Below are positions 9,844 to 21,034 of a stretch of DNA of 64,000 nucleotides, one piece after another. A program made the position numbers and the translations under genes. Below the pieces are notes generated by a model, which ran no database searches, was not told where the DNA came from, and saw only the letters and a list, made by a program, of their open reading frames with translations. The stretch comes from Zea mays. Lineage: Eukaryota > Streptophyta > Magnoliopsida > Poales > Poaceae. Location: positions 215,010,081 to 215,074,080 of the forward strand of contig NC_050100.1 of the NCBI RefSeq assembly GCF_902167145.1. Direction: 5' to 3'. The stretch's first letter is position 1; the number at the start of each line of letters is the position of its first letter.

Positions 9844-12072
9844 ATGGATGGAGATGTTGGTGAAGAGAATCTATCTCAGTTCATTAACAATGATCTGAGG
9901 ATTGTTCCAAGTGAAGAAAATGCTCCATCTCAGTCCATTAACAATGATCTGAGCAGTGTTGCCCCTACCCCTACCCCTATTGACCTTGAAGAGGGTGCTG
10001 CTGCTACCGACAATGGTTCTGCCCCCACTTCTGATGCTGATGGTAAGAAGCGCAAAAGAATTTGCACATCTAAAGTGTGGCAGGACTTCGAACCACTTTA
10101 CAGAACCGTAGATGGTAAGAAGATCAGGTATGGTGGTAAGTGTCATTGGTGCAAATGTACATTGTCTGCTGTGTCGACTAGTGGTACTGGTCATTTGCTT
10201 AGGCATCAACGTGATTGCAAAGTTAAGCTTGCTAAACAAGGCAAGCAATCAATGCCTAAATTTAACCCTGATGGTACTGTCCGTAACTGGGATTATTGTC
10301 CTGAACGTGCTAGAACTCAAATGTGTAGGTTGATTGCTAGGCTTGATCTTCCTCTTAATTTTGCTGAGTCACCTGCTTTTGAGGAGTACATTAGGTTATC
10401 TCATAATCTTGTCTTTAAGAAAGTCTCTAGACAAACAACTTGTAGGGACTTTGTTAAGTTTTTCAATGATCGACGTAAGATAGTTGTTGAATGCTTACAA
10501 TCTGTTTCTTCTATTGCAATTACATATGATATTTGGAGTGGTAATGCTAAGGAGGACTATCTTAGTGTGGTTGCTCATTATGTTTCTAAGGACTGGGTAT
10601 TAGAAAAGAGGGTGATTGGGCTTAGACTAATTGAAACAACTCACACTGGTGAGAACATTGCTGAGAGGGTTTTGTCAGTGCTTGAAGATTATGGTGTTGC
10701 AAATAAAGTATTCTCTGTCACCTTAGACAATGCCTCCTCTAATACTAAGGCTATGGATAGGCTTAGTTCATCACTATCTGGTTATGTTGGTACTTTATTC
10801 TTGCATCAACGTTGTGCCTGTCATATTATCAATTTGATTGTGAAGTGTGGCTTGAAAAGGCTAGAACCTTACCTTGATTCATTTAGAACTGCAATTGTCT
10901 TCTTGAATGCTTCTAATCAGCGCATTGCTGCATTTAAGAGCTATTGTGTTGCTATGAATGTACGCCCTCGTAAGTTTGGCATTGACATGGCTGTGAGATG
11001 GAATTCTACATACCTAATGCTTAAGCATTTAGTTCCTTATAAGGAAACTTTTGGTGTTTTCATGGAAACTAACTACCCTAGAAAACAAGGTGAGCCTCAA
11101 TTGTTAACAAATTCACATTGGTATGTGGCTAAAAAGTTGCTTGAGTTCCTTGAACTGTTTTATGATGCTACTGTGACACTTTCTGGTGTTTATTATCCTA
11201 CATCTCCACTTATAATGCATAACATCCTTGACATTGTTCAACATTTAACTCAGTATGAAAATGATGCTTTCCTTAGAAATGCTGTCTCTCCTATGAAGTC
11301 TAAGTTTCTTAAGTACTGGAGGGATATACCTATGCTCTATGCATTTGCTTTTGTACTAGATCCTAGAGCCAAGCTAAGGGGTTTCAGCAATATCTTGAGA
11401 ATTTTATCTGGCCTTTGTGGTACTGATTACTCACTTTATTTTAGTCGTGTGAAAAATGAATTGTCTACAATGTTTAATAGATATGATAGTAAGTTTGGCG
11501 CAGTTAAGCAACGAGTGCCTCCTCCCTCAGCTGTCACAGGTAAGAGGAAACAAAACTGGGGATTGATTTATGCATCTGATTCTACTGAACTTGCATACCC
11601 TAGTTCTATTACTCCTAACCTTGGTAGTGGAACATCAGCATCTGCTTTGCTTCAACAAGCTCACTCTAGTGCTGGCCTAAGTTCACTTGAAACAGAACTG
11701 TCCTCCTACTTAGACAGTGACACTTTGCAAAAGTTTGATGATGACTTCAATATCCTGAACTGGTGGCATGAACATAAGTTGTCCTATCCTGTTCTTTCCA
11801 TTTTAGCTAGAGATATTATTTTTGTTCCTGTCTCAACTATTTCCTCAGAATCTGCATTTAGCCTTTGTGGCAGGATAATCGAGGAACGACGACGACGCCT
11901 AGCACCAGAAATGGTTGAGATGCTACTGTGCGTTAAAGATTGGAAACTTGGTGAAGCTAGAGGCCAGCACTGTACCCAGGACCAAGAACTTGAAGATGCA
12001 TTTGAAGGCCTTTATCTTGATGACTCCCTAGACTTTGTAATCTTGCATTTGTGCTCTGCTGCTCTGGTGTGA
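9844..12072 (+). CDS. hAT transposase with BED zinc finger
   Basis: Intact frame of 742 aa starting at ATG 9844; the preceding in-frame GTG at 9841 is not a plausible eukaryotic start. A BED-type finger lies at about residues 72-125 (C100, C103, H117, H121). The RNase-H-like core carries TYDIWSG near 226 and TLDNASSN near 293, which supply the first two catalytic acidic residues, and a CACHIINL motif between core parts. The hAT C-terminal dimerisation domain (LNWWHEHK...SSESAFS...LCVKDW) spans about 638-697. The N-terminus has a small duplication (SQFINNDL/SQSINNDL). The protein would bind the terminal repeats and catalyse cut-and-paste transposition in the nucleus. No stop, frameshift or missing block was seen. 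Confidence 0.93.
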   Translation: MDGDVGEENLSQFINNDLRIVPSEENAPSQSINNDLSSVAPTPTPIDLEEGAAATDNGSAPTSDADGKKRKRICTSKVWQDFEPLYRTVDGKKIRYGGKCHWCKCTLSAVSTSGTGHLLRHQRDCKVKLAKQGKQSMPKFNPDGTVRNWDYCPERARTQMCRLIARLDLPLNFAESPAFEEYIRLSHNLVFKKVSRQTTCRDFVKFFNDRRKIVVECLQSVSSIAITYDIWSGNAKEDYLSVVAHYVSKDWVLEKRVIGLRLIETTHTGENIAERVLSVLEDYGVANKVFSVTLDNASSNTKAMDRLSSSLSGYVGTLFLHQRCACHIINLIVKCGLKRLEPYLDSFRTAIVFLNASNQRIAAFKSYCVAMNVRPRKFGIDMAVRWNSTYLMLKHLVPYKETFGVFMETNYPRKQGEPQLLTNSHWYVAKKLLEFLELFYDATVTLSGVYYPTSPLIMHNILDIVQHLTQYENDAFLRNAVSPMKSKFLKYWRDIPMLYAFAFVLDPRAKLRGFSNILRILSGLCGTDYSLYFSRVKNELSTMFNRYDSKFGAVKQRVPPPSAVTGKRKQNWGLIYASDSTELAYPSSITPNLGSGTSASALLQQAHSSAGLSSLETELSSYLDSDTLQKFDDDFNILNWWHEHKLSYPVLSILARDIIFVPVSTISSESAFSLCGRIIEERRRRLAPEMVEMLLCVKDWKLGEARGQHCTQDQELEDAFEGLYLDDSLDFVILHLCSAALV

Positions 12073-12221
12073 TATTGATGTAACTGAACAATGAACTAAT
12101 TATATTAGAGCTGGGTTGTACTCTTTTTTCCTTTCTAGGGTTTTCTCACGAGGTGTGAGTTTTTACCTAGAAAGGTTTTTAATGAGGCAGCCATTGCACA
12201 AACAGCTCTAATGTTTTATTT

Positions 12222-12590
12222 AAAGTCTATGAGACTAACTACTACTATCTGTGAGACTGTGTAATAACTGTGATTTTGTGACTTCATTTTGTGACCTGAG
12301 AAGTGAGAAGTGAGAAGTGAGAACTGTATTTATAGTCTATGAGACTAACTACTACTATCTGTGACTATGAGACTGTGAAATAACTGTGATTTTGTGACTT
12401 CATTTTGTGACCTGAGAAGTGTGAACTGTATTTATAGTATATGAGACTGAAGTAACTGTGATTTTGTGACTTCATTTTGTGACCTGAGAAATCTGTGAGA
12501 CTGTGAAGTAACTGTGATTTTGTGACTTCATTTTGTGACCTGAGATAGTAGACAGTAGACAGAAGATTTTGTGACAGTTGTGTTTTTTGA
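12222..12590 (+). repeat. Imperfect tandem repeats in the hAT 3' region
   Basis: A unit containing AACTGTGATTTTGTGACTTC followed by ATTTTGTGACCTGAGAA recurs at least four times, with GAAGTGAGAAGTGAGAA mini-repeats inside. It lies just after the transposase stop and before the GC-rich terminal region. Confidence 0.8.
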
Positions 12591-12829
12591 CCTGAAAATG
12601 GGATTTATATGTGTGCGGGCTCGGGCTAGCCCGGTTGTGTAAATGGGTCGTGCTTATCGGGCCGGCCCGGCACGATCGTGCCTTATCCGTGCCGTGCTCG
12701 TGCAGATGGTTGAGCCCGTTGGGCGGCCCGGCACGGCACGGATAAATAATCGGGTTTAGTCGGGCCGGGCTTAATCGGGCCCCGGTCGGACCGGGCCGTG
12801 CCGCTCGTTTGAACTTCTATAAGTGAAGG

Positions 12830-13542
12830 TGTTCCCAAGCAACCAAAAAAAAACGCCTAAAACACCCTGCTCGCGCAAGATGAGGTGCTCCCTAAGCAAC
12901 AAAAAAAACATCCTAAAACGGCCGGTCAACATTTTGAAACGAAGAAAGCATTAAACTTGAGAATACACATTGGTCAGGGATCCTATATGCTTACGATCAA
13001 CTCGTCATAGACACTGCTTAAGAACTTGTGTAGGCAAGATTTGGCTTGCTCCCGCAGGAGAACCAAAATTGGCTCGCTTGCCTGCGCAAGTTTCTCTAAA
13101 CTGCTCAGGGTAGCGCCTTGCAATCTTCACACGTATGGCGCGCAAAGAAGAAGAGAAGGACGGCAAAGGAAACATTCCGTGGTCCGTACACACGTTTCCG
13201 AGAATGGGAGCTCCACATCTGACATCTGAACCCGATCTCTCGTACCTACGGAAAACCTGCAGCTAACTCCAAACCGCATGGCTAGATCTTCTCCCAGTCA
13301 CCACTCACCAGGACCCCTGGTACCTGGCACATGTAAATGGAAAACTCAGAAGAAACAAAGCGCATCGGCGCCACGAACAAAAAGTGATTAGATATTCAGA
13401 AGTGTGCAAGCTGCTCGTGTGTGTATGCTAATTACCTTTGATCACTTCTTTAGCCTAACTGAAGACCAAGAAAAGCACAGCAAAAAGAACTGACCGGACC
13501 ACACCATCTAATGAGGTCCTGCATGAGAAAACGAGGCCATCG
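12830..13542. other. Intergenic DNA right of the hAT element
   Basis: It contains two adjacent ~40-bp units ending AAAAACGCCTAAAAC and AAAAACATCCTAAAAC (about 12825-12920), then a block resembling the left flank of the hAT element. No gene is supported. Confidence 0.5.
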
Positions 13543-13673
13543 TGTAGCCAAAGAGAAGAACCTGCCGGCCGATGCCCCAACAGTTTGCATGCATGCGACG
13601 TTCCCGGCCGCCCAGGGATGTGCGACGATTGTATATCGAGGAGGCATCGGCCGGCAAGTCATCCTTGGCTACA
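13543..13673 (-). ncRNA. MIR169: MIR169 precursor hairpin
   Basis: The minus strand from 13673 to 13543 folds into a long stem. TGTAGCCAAGGATGACTTGC on the 5' arm pairs with the 3' arm GGCAGGTTCTTCTCTTTGGC (followed by TACA), and TGCCGGCCGATGCC pairs perfectly with GGCATCGGCCGGCA. The 21-nt segment at 13671-13651 begins UAGCCAAGGAUGACUUGCC and ends GG, which is the mature miR169 family sequence. miR169 guides cleavage of NF-YA (HAP2) transcription-factor mRNAs and acts in drought, nitrogen and flowering responses. A TATA-like TGTATATAG on the minus strand near 13930-13938 could be its promoter (inference). No neighbouring MIR169 copy is seen. Confidence 0.9.
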
Positions 13674-14832
13674 TAACAGCCTCATCCCCACATGCAAGGC
13701 CTCAGATGATAATTTATACTCATGGCGAGAACTGCATGCTTCATTTGCTTGCTAAGTGTAAGCTGATGAGCTAGCACACGATCGAGCTGCCGGGAACTGG
13801 CAAGCAACAAGATGATGATGCGTAGACTAGAACACAGTGAGGTGCATGCATGGCTGTAGAAAGAGGAGAGGTACCAGAGGAGGGAGAGAAAGCCAGCTCC
13901 CGCTGCGTAATGGTATAGCACAAAGCTGCTATATACAATGCGTGGGTGGGTGCGGCGGGGCGACGCCACGTTAGGCTAGGCACCAGAATAGATGGAAATT
14001 TTATTAGTAAATTAATTGGTATTTACTGTATATGATATAAAATATTTATATATTGTTTTAGTGGTGCACCACCTTAATTTGGCTGCTAGCTTCGGCCAAC
14101 AGCTTACCCATAACACATCCATATAATCTATATTTAAACTCTTATTCATCTATATATATATCCATATTTAAACTCCACTCTATAAACATTAGAGTCTATA
14201 GCTATAGTGTAAATAGTGTAAAACATTTTGTGATCGTATGGCTAAATTGCTGGACACGAATCGACGAGGAGCCGGTTCTTGATTTCGATCGTATTGGTGA
14301 GTAGCGCATGTAAAGCGAATTGGCGCTGACGAGATGAGTGTTACTGGGTGGATGCATGCATGCGGCGCGCAGCACGGCCCCTGGCCTGCATGGATTTGAC
14401 GCTGCGGTACTGACTGACAGGTCTACTGAAGCGCCCGCCCTAGGCCGCTCATTGTTGTCATCGCATTTTCTTGTGAGGGAGATGTATGTGAGCGATCGAG
14501 AGGTACCGCTGCCATTGCCTACACTAGTCATCACTAGGTACTACTTGCTACTACAAGGGAACGTCTGTTGTCTACGCCGCTTTCTTTTTTTTTTTTGTTA
14601 CGGTACATGCATGTGAAACTGTCGCGCTTACTCTCTGTTGTGTTGTGCCTCGTCACAGCTCACAATCATCGTGTGACGGTGTGAGTCGGTCGAAAACGCG
14701 AAAAATCGCCGAAACGAAACGCACCGCATTCATTCTGCACGAAAGTGTTGCATTATTGTACCTGTAAGCTAGTTTTTGCCACCCATTCTGTCGTTTTGAG
14801 AGTGTTTACCGGCTGAACAATTGAGGCTTGTA
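13674..14832. other. Intergenic DNA, likely including the MIR169 promoter side
   Basis: No protein-coding gene is supported. It includes AT-rich DNA at 14000-14220 and the minus-strand TATA-like site near 13930. Confidence 0.45.
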
Positions 14833-14941
14833 TGTTTGGGATCAAAGATATTAAAGGTGATTGAAGGGGCTAAAATTGTTTTGCTAAAATCTTTTTTAAG
14901 CCGTTCTAATCCCATTAATCTCATATCTTTGCTTCTAAACA
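14833..14941. mobile_element. Short inverted-repeat element (MITE-like)
   Basis: The left end TGTTTGGGATCAAAGATATT resembles the reverse complement of the right end, TGTTTAGAAGCAAAGATATG. Imperfect pairing continues for about 35 bases in a 109-bp unit with no coding capacity. No clear target duplication was found, so the class is uncertain. Confidence 0.45.
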
Positions 14942-15182
14942 TGTTGAGAGAGCCTGAAACGGAGCTCGTACGTCTCATGCAGGGTCGTACCTAAGGGGGT
15001 GTGGAGGGTACGGCTGCACTGGACCCTCAAAAATAGAGAGCCCCCTAGCCACTGAACGCTAGTCATTTTTCCTGTTAAACCTATATATTCTAGACACAAA
15101 TACGCAAAGAGCGATGCACTATCGAGTTATCGACTAGTCTTGTTTATATTGTTAAACTGATATCTCAATTATTTATCGAATA

Positions 15183-15292
15183 CTCTATCCGTTTCAAAAT
15201 AGTATTATTTTAGTTTTTGATTTTTATGTTTGTATTGATGATGATGAATCCACTAAATAAGCAAAACAAATTTTATTTTTATATAGAGAGAG
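15183..15292. mobile_element. Possible Stowaway-like MITE
   Basis: Starts CTCTATCCGTTTCAAAATAG right after TA and ends ATATAGAGAGAG before TA. The start resembles the Stowaway consensus CTCCCTCCGTTTC and the TA flanks fit mariner-type duplication. The right end matches poorly. Confidence 0.4.
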
Positions 15293-16272
15293 TATTATAA
15301 ACTATACATATGATGGTTAATTCGATAGAAAGAAGCTTTTTGAAATTGAAATATTTTTGTGAACTATTTTTGATTAATAATAACTCAAGAGATGTTAGGG
15401 TAGCAGTACTATACTAGCAGTACTATACTAGAGTACGGTGAACGTGAATTGTAGCACCACCGGCGGCAGTAGTAAAATAAAATATGTAGTGAACGCATAG
15501 ATGTGTCTGTGTACTTGTCGCTTCGGCCAAGAATCGGCTCGATCCAAACGAATTTTTACTGTCCGGCCAGTACACGCGCGGGTGCAGGCCAACAGGTGAC
15601 GCTTCACTTCACCAGCCAGCGGCATGTTGCAATTGCAAGGCAGTAAAATCCGAGGCCACGCGGACAAGGAGAGAAGGCAAGCTAGCGGCTACGGTAACAT
15701 GAATGCACCAGACCTGCTGCCGAACCGACACGTGTCACGTCATGTTTTGCAACAGAGACAGCCTACGACGACGAATCTGTAGCCTGTTCTCAAGGGTACT
15801 GTGACGCGGCCCCTGTATCTCCGCGGACACCTTTTATTTTGCTTTTCCCTGTCAGTTCTGATGAAACAGTACGAGAAATATCAAGACGTGTGCATGACAC
15901 TGCAGCACCAGCAGTGTGTATTATTCAACGTAACTAGCTAGGTAGCTAGCTTCATTTCATGATCTTCATGCATGAGAAGACGACGACGAAGCTAAAGGTT
16001 TCTCGCCCACTATACTATCAATTACTCCCCCACTCCTCTCAACTTGGCAAGATACACAGTTATTAGTTCATCAACAAAATCTGCAGAAAGATGTCATTTG
16101 TTTGCTGTGACATTTGATGTCGGAAACTTGTTATCTTGTTAAATACACACATGAGAGCTACATGCGTTTTGTAAACTTTGAAACCTAATTTGCTTCGAAC
16201 TGAAATGAAACGGCAGAACAGCTGCCATACTATGCTAGAAGAAATCGACATTCACATCATGAAGCAATGAAG

Positions 16273-16273
<1 letters not shown>

Positions 16274-16326
<53 letters not shown>
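16274..16326. repeat. (AG)n microsatellite
   Basis: About 26 uninterrupted AG dinucleotides. Confidence 0.97.
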
Positions 16327-16327
<1 letters not shown>

Positions 16328-16492
16328 CCACTGCTGAGATCGTCTTTTCCCCGCGTCCAACTGTTCTGAGGCCGAACCGATGGTTGTCTACGAACTAAAG
16401 CACATATTCAGAACAACTAGATAATGGCGCGGCGTTGCCTTCGACTTCTGTACCCCGGCGCGGCCTAACCCTCGCCGCCCTCCCCGGCTCCC

Positions 16493-18222
16493 ATGCCGCT
16501 GTGGACGGCGGCACATCATCGACGCCTCCTCGGCTGCGGCTCTCCTTCTCCGGCCGCTCCGCCCATTGACGCCGACGTGAGCTCCTTATGTCACCTCGTT
16601 TATGTTCTCTTTATACGTCTAGTCGGCGTGGTGCGTGCGCATCCTAACCACTTTAGGTTTCTTCGGTTATTTCAATTTCATGTGGATTAGGGTGTATTAG
16701 AATAGATTAGGATAGATTTTGATTTATTATGAGTTTAAACCAATTCAATACCATTCAATTCAGATTATTGTTGAAACGAGCAAGCCTTTATTAGTTTTAC
16801 TTGGTTCGGCAGGTGATGCTCCAGCGAGTGCAGACGTGCTGTACAGCAGTTGAGGCCGGACTGGCATGAGGAGTTCTATGCCTCGGCGATGGATCAGGGA
16901 ATGAAGTCATACGAAGCAGAGGTCCTATACAGTTTTTTCTCTAGTTATGGTTCTACTTTTCCAGTTACCTATTGAGTCAAAATAAATGAATCATGTACCC
17001 AAAGCTAACCAGCTAGTCTTGTAACAATGAGAATAAGGTTTGGTTTAAAAAGCATCCAGCTCTTAGGAGATTAGATTTATGAGTTGGAAGCGTCACTGGG
17101 TTTAGTGTAGACTTCATGTAATACCGCAAGTTGCGTCCGCAACGAGATCCTCTGCAGTTACTTCCGCGAGGTAACTGTAGATGAGTCACTGACGTGTGGG
17201 CCTGATTTGGAACTGGACTCACGTGTCATTGATGGGAAGTAATGCAGAGGATTGGTTTCCTGTAATACCACTGTTAGTCTGCCACATCTTTGTTAATTTC
17301 CTGTAATACCACTAACGCAGCTCTGCTGCTATTGTTTAAAATTGTTAATGCTCGCCAAATGTGACTCCTGTCTTTGCTATTTCAAAGAACAAAAGTGCAC
17401 CGGTACTGAATAACCATGTCATAATCGTAATCAGGCTAAACTTTTCGCTTGGTGAAGGTTGCAGATTGCAGGGTACAAAGCAAGCAAAGCTCTCTTCTCA
17501 ACCGTCGCCTGCAGAAAGAACATTCTAAAGCCTGGTGTTGGGATAGGGCCTAATAACTTCAAGTACTATGCAAGTGAAGATGAGGTTTGTGTGATTGGAG
17601 TGGATCCTAACAAGCACATGGAGAATTATGCAATGGTGGCTGCTGGACTTCCGTCAATGCCGCCGTCATCAAGTTCCACGTCCTGAAGTGGGGGTATTGT
17701 AATATTGATGTTGTCCATTTTCACATTCTTAACTTTGATTTCCTGTTAAATGTAACAACTGCATTCGATGCACATTCTGTTTAGGCTGCTGAAGCCTTGC
17801 CAGCAGAAGACAATTCCATGGATGCGGTGATTGGCGCACTGGTATTATGCTCTGTCAATAACGTCAACATATAGCACTGAGAGAAAACAATTATACCACA
17901 TTAGCCAGGACAATGATGGCTATTTCCTTTTTTTTTATGACACTCTATCTGAATCACACCAACCTGTGATGGTCTCACTTTGGTTTTGGCAATGTAGAAA
18001 TACAGATATAACGCAAAACATGACCCCTCGTTGTGGCTAGTTTCTACAAACTTAAAATACACCTGATATTTGTAGCTGACGGATGCCACCTCACCAGGAA
18101 AACAGGACACAGCATCAGAGATGTTGGGTTCTCGAGCCTGAGCCTGAGCCTGGACAGTGCCGGACTGTCAAATGCCTACCTACATCATTAACCCTCATGT
18201 TTATGGCGTAGCCTGCAAGTGA
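16493..18222 (+). pseudogene. Broken SAM-dependent methyltransferase gene (UbiE/COQ5-like)
   Basis: Exon-like pieces in order resemble plant class I methyltransferases of the UbiE/METTL7-like type. Exon 1 is 16493-16581 (MPLWTAAHH...PPIDAD, then a GT donor). Exon 2 is 16813-16921; it starts in frame with VMLQRV but needs a +1 shift to read LRPDWHEEFYASAMDQG. Exon 3 starts at 17465 with IAGYKASKALF and then the SAM-binding motif I region VGIGPNNFKYYASEDEV and IGVDPNKHMENYA. Exon 4 starts at 17785 with ALPAEDNSMDAVIGALVLCS and hits a stop at 17872. A last exon near 18063-18222 has FVADGCHLTRKTG and, after another shift, NPHVYGVACK and a stop. The segment between exons 4 and 5 is unrecognisable. 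Frameshifts, a stop and the lost block make it a pseudogene. Confidence 0.82.
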
Positions 18223-18535
18223 AGTTTGACACCATCATTTGAAACCTCTGTCAAATGATGTCCTGCACCTTCAATTCCATCAGTGAAGCGGTCTGTGGTA
18301 AGTAAAGTTTGTTTCATGAGCGCGTCTCCCAGGGTCCTTCTTGAGCCACTGTTTAGATCCAAAAAATTTAGAGTACTAGAAATCGTTATCGTCAACATAG
18401 GATGTAAGGAGAGCTTGTTGAAGATAGTATGGTTTTTGGTACTTCAGACACAAATGGCATTGGCAGCGGCCCAGCAGGCAGCAGCAAGCCTGTATTCATT
18501 GGTGGGCCGAATTGTCTCCGTTTGCTGGCGTTGGT

Positions 18536-18565
18536 GGGGGGGGGGGGGGGGGGGGGGGGGGGGGG
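18536..18565 (+). repeat. Run of 30 G residues
   Basis: Thirty uninterrupted G bases on the plus strand. It can form G-quadruplexes and may be mis-sized in assembly. Confidence 0.95.
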
Positions 18566-21034
18566 CGTCATGGTGTTCAATCAATGCAGATGCAGAGGAA
18601 GGGGAAGGGGGGAGGCAGCCAGCACTGTCCGCCGGGCTGCGTGACCCAGCAAGCATTCACTCAACGGAAGAGAAGCAGGTGGCCGACCACAGTGAGGGGC
18701 CAGGGCCAGGCCCAGGCTGCAGGACGCTTGCACGTTTCGCTGCCTCAGTCACGCGACACGTATGGCTCGCATCCCTGCGGTCCGATGCAGCTACGCCGAT
18801 GGCTATAGCTTTGGACCGTGCATTGGGGACCTGATCTCGCGCCACAGGTTCAATGCGATTTGCTTCCGCAAGAGGGCTGGGCCGGCCAAGCCTGGTCACT
18901 GCCTCACTGGTCCCTCTCCCGTCAGGCTCTGCAAAAGCCCCCGCCCCAGCAGCACTTGCTGTTCTGTGTCCACAAGACACTCCTGTAGTTATAGTAGACT
19001 GTAGTAGTAGTAGACAGTAGTATTTGCCAACGCTGAAGACAGATTGAAGAATGACTTGCATGCGCGCGTTTTCTAGTCCGACCATTTTTCAACCCGCTGT
19101 TAAACGGTCCAAACCCTAGGAATCTGCTCCAATTTTGTGGGTGGCAACGTGAGCCGCTGATCGCCCGTGTGCTTCGGACAGACAATTTTCTATGCAGGAA
19201 AGTAGCATGGGCTCGGCACTCGGTAGAGGGAGCATGTGCCTGTGAGTGTCCCTTTGCTTACCGCAGATTCTCGTTATTTCTACAGTATTTTTGTCTCTAT
19301 GATTATAACTGTACTAGTCAAAACAGTCGATTTTAATCCGAAACAAACAATCCATCTGACGGATTAAAGCTAACGCAGCCCCGCTGTGTGTCAAACAGAT
19401 GGTGCCACACTTTTTATGAAATAAAGTTTAAAATAAAAGATAAGAGTGAGATAGTATGACTTAATTGTAAGCCTGCTACTCATGTGGGGGCAGGGGGCTA
19501 TACTAACGGCAATGGTAGAAGGAATATATGTTAACCCATTACCAACGTATGGTTTGAGGCAAAAGTTCAGGAGCGACTGAAATAGTCAAGGTTTATCCGT
19601 TTTCATCTTAATCCACGTGGACAGAAATAGTACCATCATTGTTTTTTTATAATATATTTATTTAAAGTTAGAAATGCTAATATCCCTCCATACAAAATTA
19701 GATTAAGTTTATAAAAAATGTGACTAACAGTCAACTCAATAAGAGCTCATTTTTATTCGGGGGCCGATGACATTTGTACATGGAGATAGCAATGGCGGCC
19801 ACGGGACCTCAAATCTTGGCTGTACTGTACAGTAGCAGCACATCCTGACAGGGAAATTGAAGGCTGCACCAACCGCCCGCCCGCCTGTTACAGTGCTAAC
19901 AGAATTCCTGGCTAAAGCCAAGGGCAGCAGACCACGGTCCCTTGGCTCGGAGCAGCCTTTCTTGGTTTCTCTCCTACCCATTACGGCCTGAGGCGGCACA
20001 TGGCATGTTCGTTGGCATCTACGGCGGGTGCAGATGCAGCCTGACGCCCTCACTGTTCACACGCTTCAGCCATGTTCTATCGCTCTTGCAGTTTGGCAGC
20101 TCAGGTATTTGCTCTCGTGAAGCCGTGCAGGCTGCCCAAAGAAGGCAGTACAGCTAGAATAGAAGTAACCGAGCCAAAATCATTGTGCGGATCCACCAAC
20201 GAATTCTTTTTAAAAGGATGAAGTTCGATTTATGAACTAGTCACTAAATTCGAAAGACATCTCGAACTACGGTACCGGGTAACATACCAGCCAAAATACC
20301 CCTGAGCTTTAAAACGGCCAAAAAGGTATTTTGTTTGGATTTAAAAGTTAGGGGACTATGTTGTCTAGTTTTAAAAGTAAATGGGATATGGTGTCCGATG
20401 TTATAAGAAAAAGGTAATGTGACTTGTAGATTGACAGTAAGGACTCTATAATAAAGTGTTGCAGTAAATAAAGGCTAACGATGGTCAATAACTAATATAT
20501 GGTCAAAATATAGAATCAACATTAGCAGTGAACCAGCGGCGGTGAAATTTGAAGACTATAATACTAATATTGTGGTCAAAGCATGCCAGAGCTCCAAACG
20601 CGAGAGCACTCTGTCTCGCTAGATGACACTGCCATAGGAAAATTCCATTATATAAACCACACCCAAAGCATGGAGCTGGCAGAGTCTGTTACCACGTACA
20701 TTAATCGTGGCATGCTTTATACACCGTTTTCACGTGCTTCTGTTCCCTGATCCTCAGGTACATTGATCATGTCATTAGTTTGGCCATCGACAAACTCAAC
20801 TAATCGGTTACGTATGTATTTGTTAATTAACCACTTAGCAAATAACTACTTCACTACTTGTTCCATCCCAAATAGCAGCATATAATTAAAAACACACTTT
20901 TAAGCTTTCAACCATGGCTATGTTTAGATCCATGGGACTAAGGTTTGTAGCTTTTAGAATATTTTTAAATGATGTTGCAGGTTTTTTTGCCATGCAAAAA
21001 CAACGATAGTTTTTCGATGATATTATTAGCTTCC
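18566..21034. other. Intergenic DNA up to the retrotransposon nest
   Basis: Several open frames of 80-140 codons occur on both strands, but none carries a recognised motif, codon bias or intron structure. The last bases, CTTCC (21030-21034), are the target duplication of the Gypsy element; the sequence resumes at 55107. Confidence 0.5.

Larger units (their letters stand above)
8276..12821 (+). mobile_element. Complete hAT-superfamily DNA transposon
   Basis: The element is flanked by a perfect 8-bp target duplication, AGTGAAGG (8268-8275 and 12822-12829). The terminal inverted repeats are TATAGATGGCCA and TATAGAAGTTCA (9 of 12 match). Both ends are packed with GGCCCGGCACG-like subterminal words, as expected for transposase binding in hAT elements. 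It encodes one uninterrupted transposase. An exact duplication plus an intact frame suggests a fairly recent insertion and possible autonomy. Confidence 0.92.

Noticed and set aside
18657..19085. A 142-codon minus-strand gene
   Set aside because: No recognisable domain; overlaps several equally long frames on the other strand in GC-rich DNA.
19736..20053. Possible small Cys-rich secreted peptide on the minus strand
   Set aside because: No signal peptide and the Cys spacing fits no peptide family I recognise.
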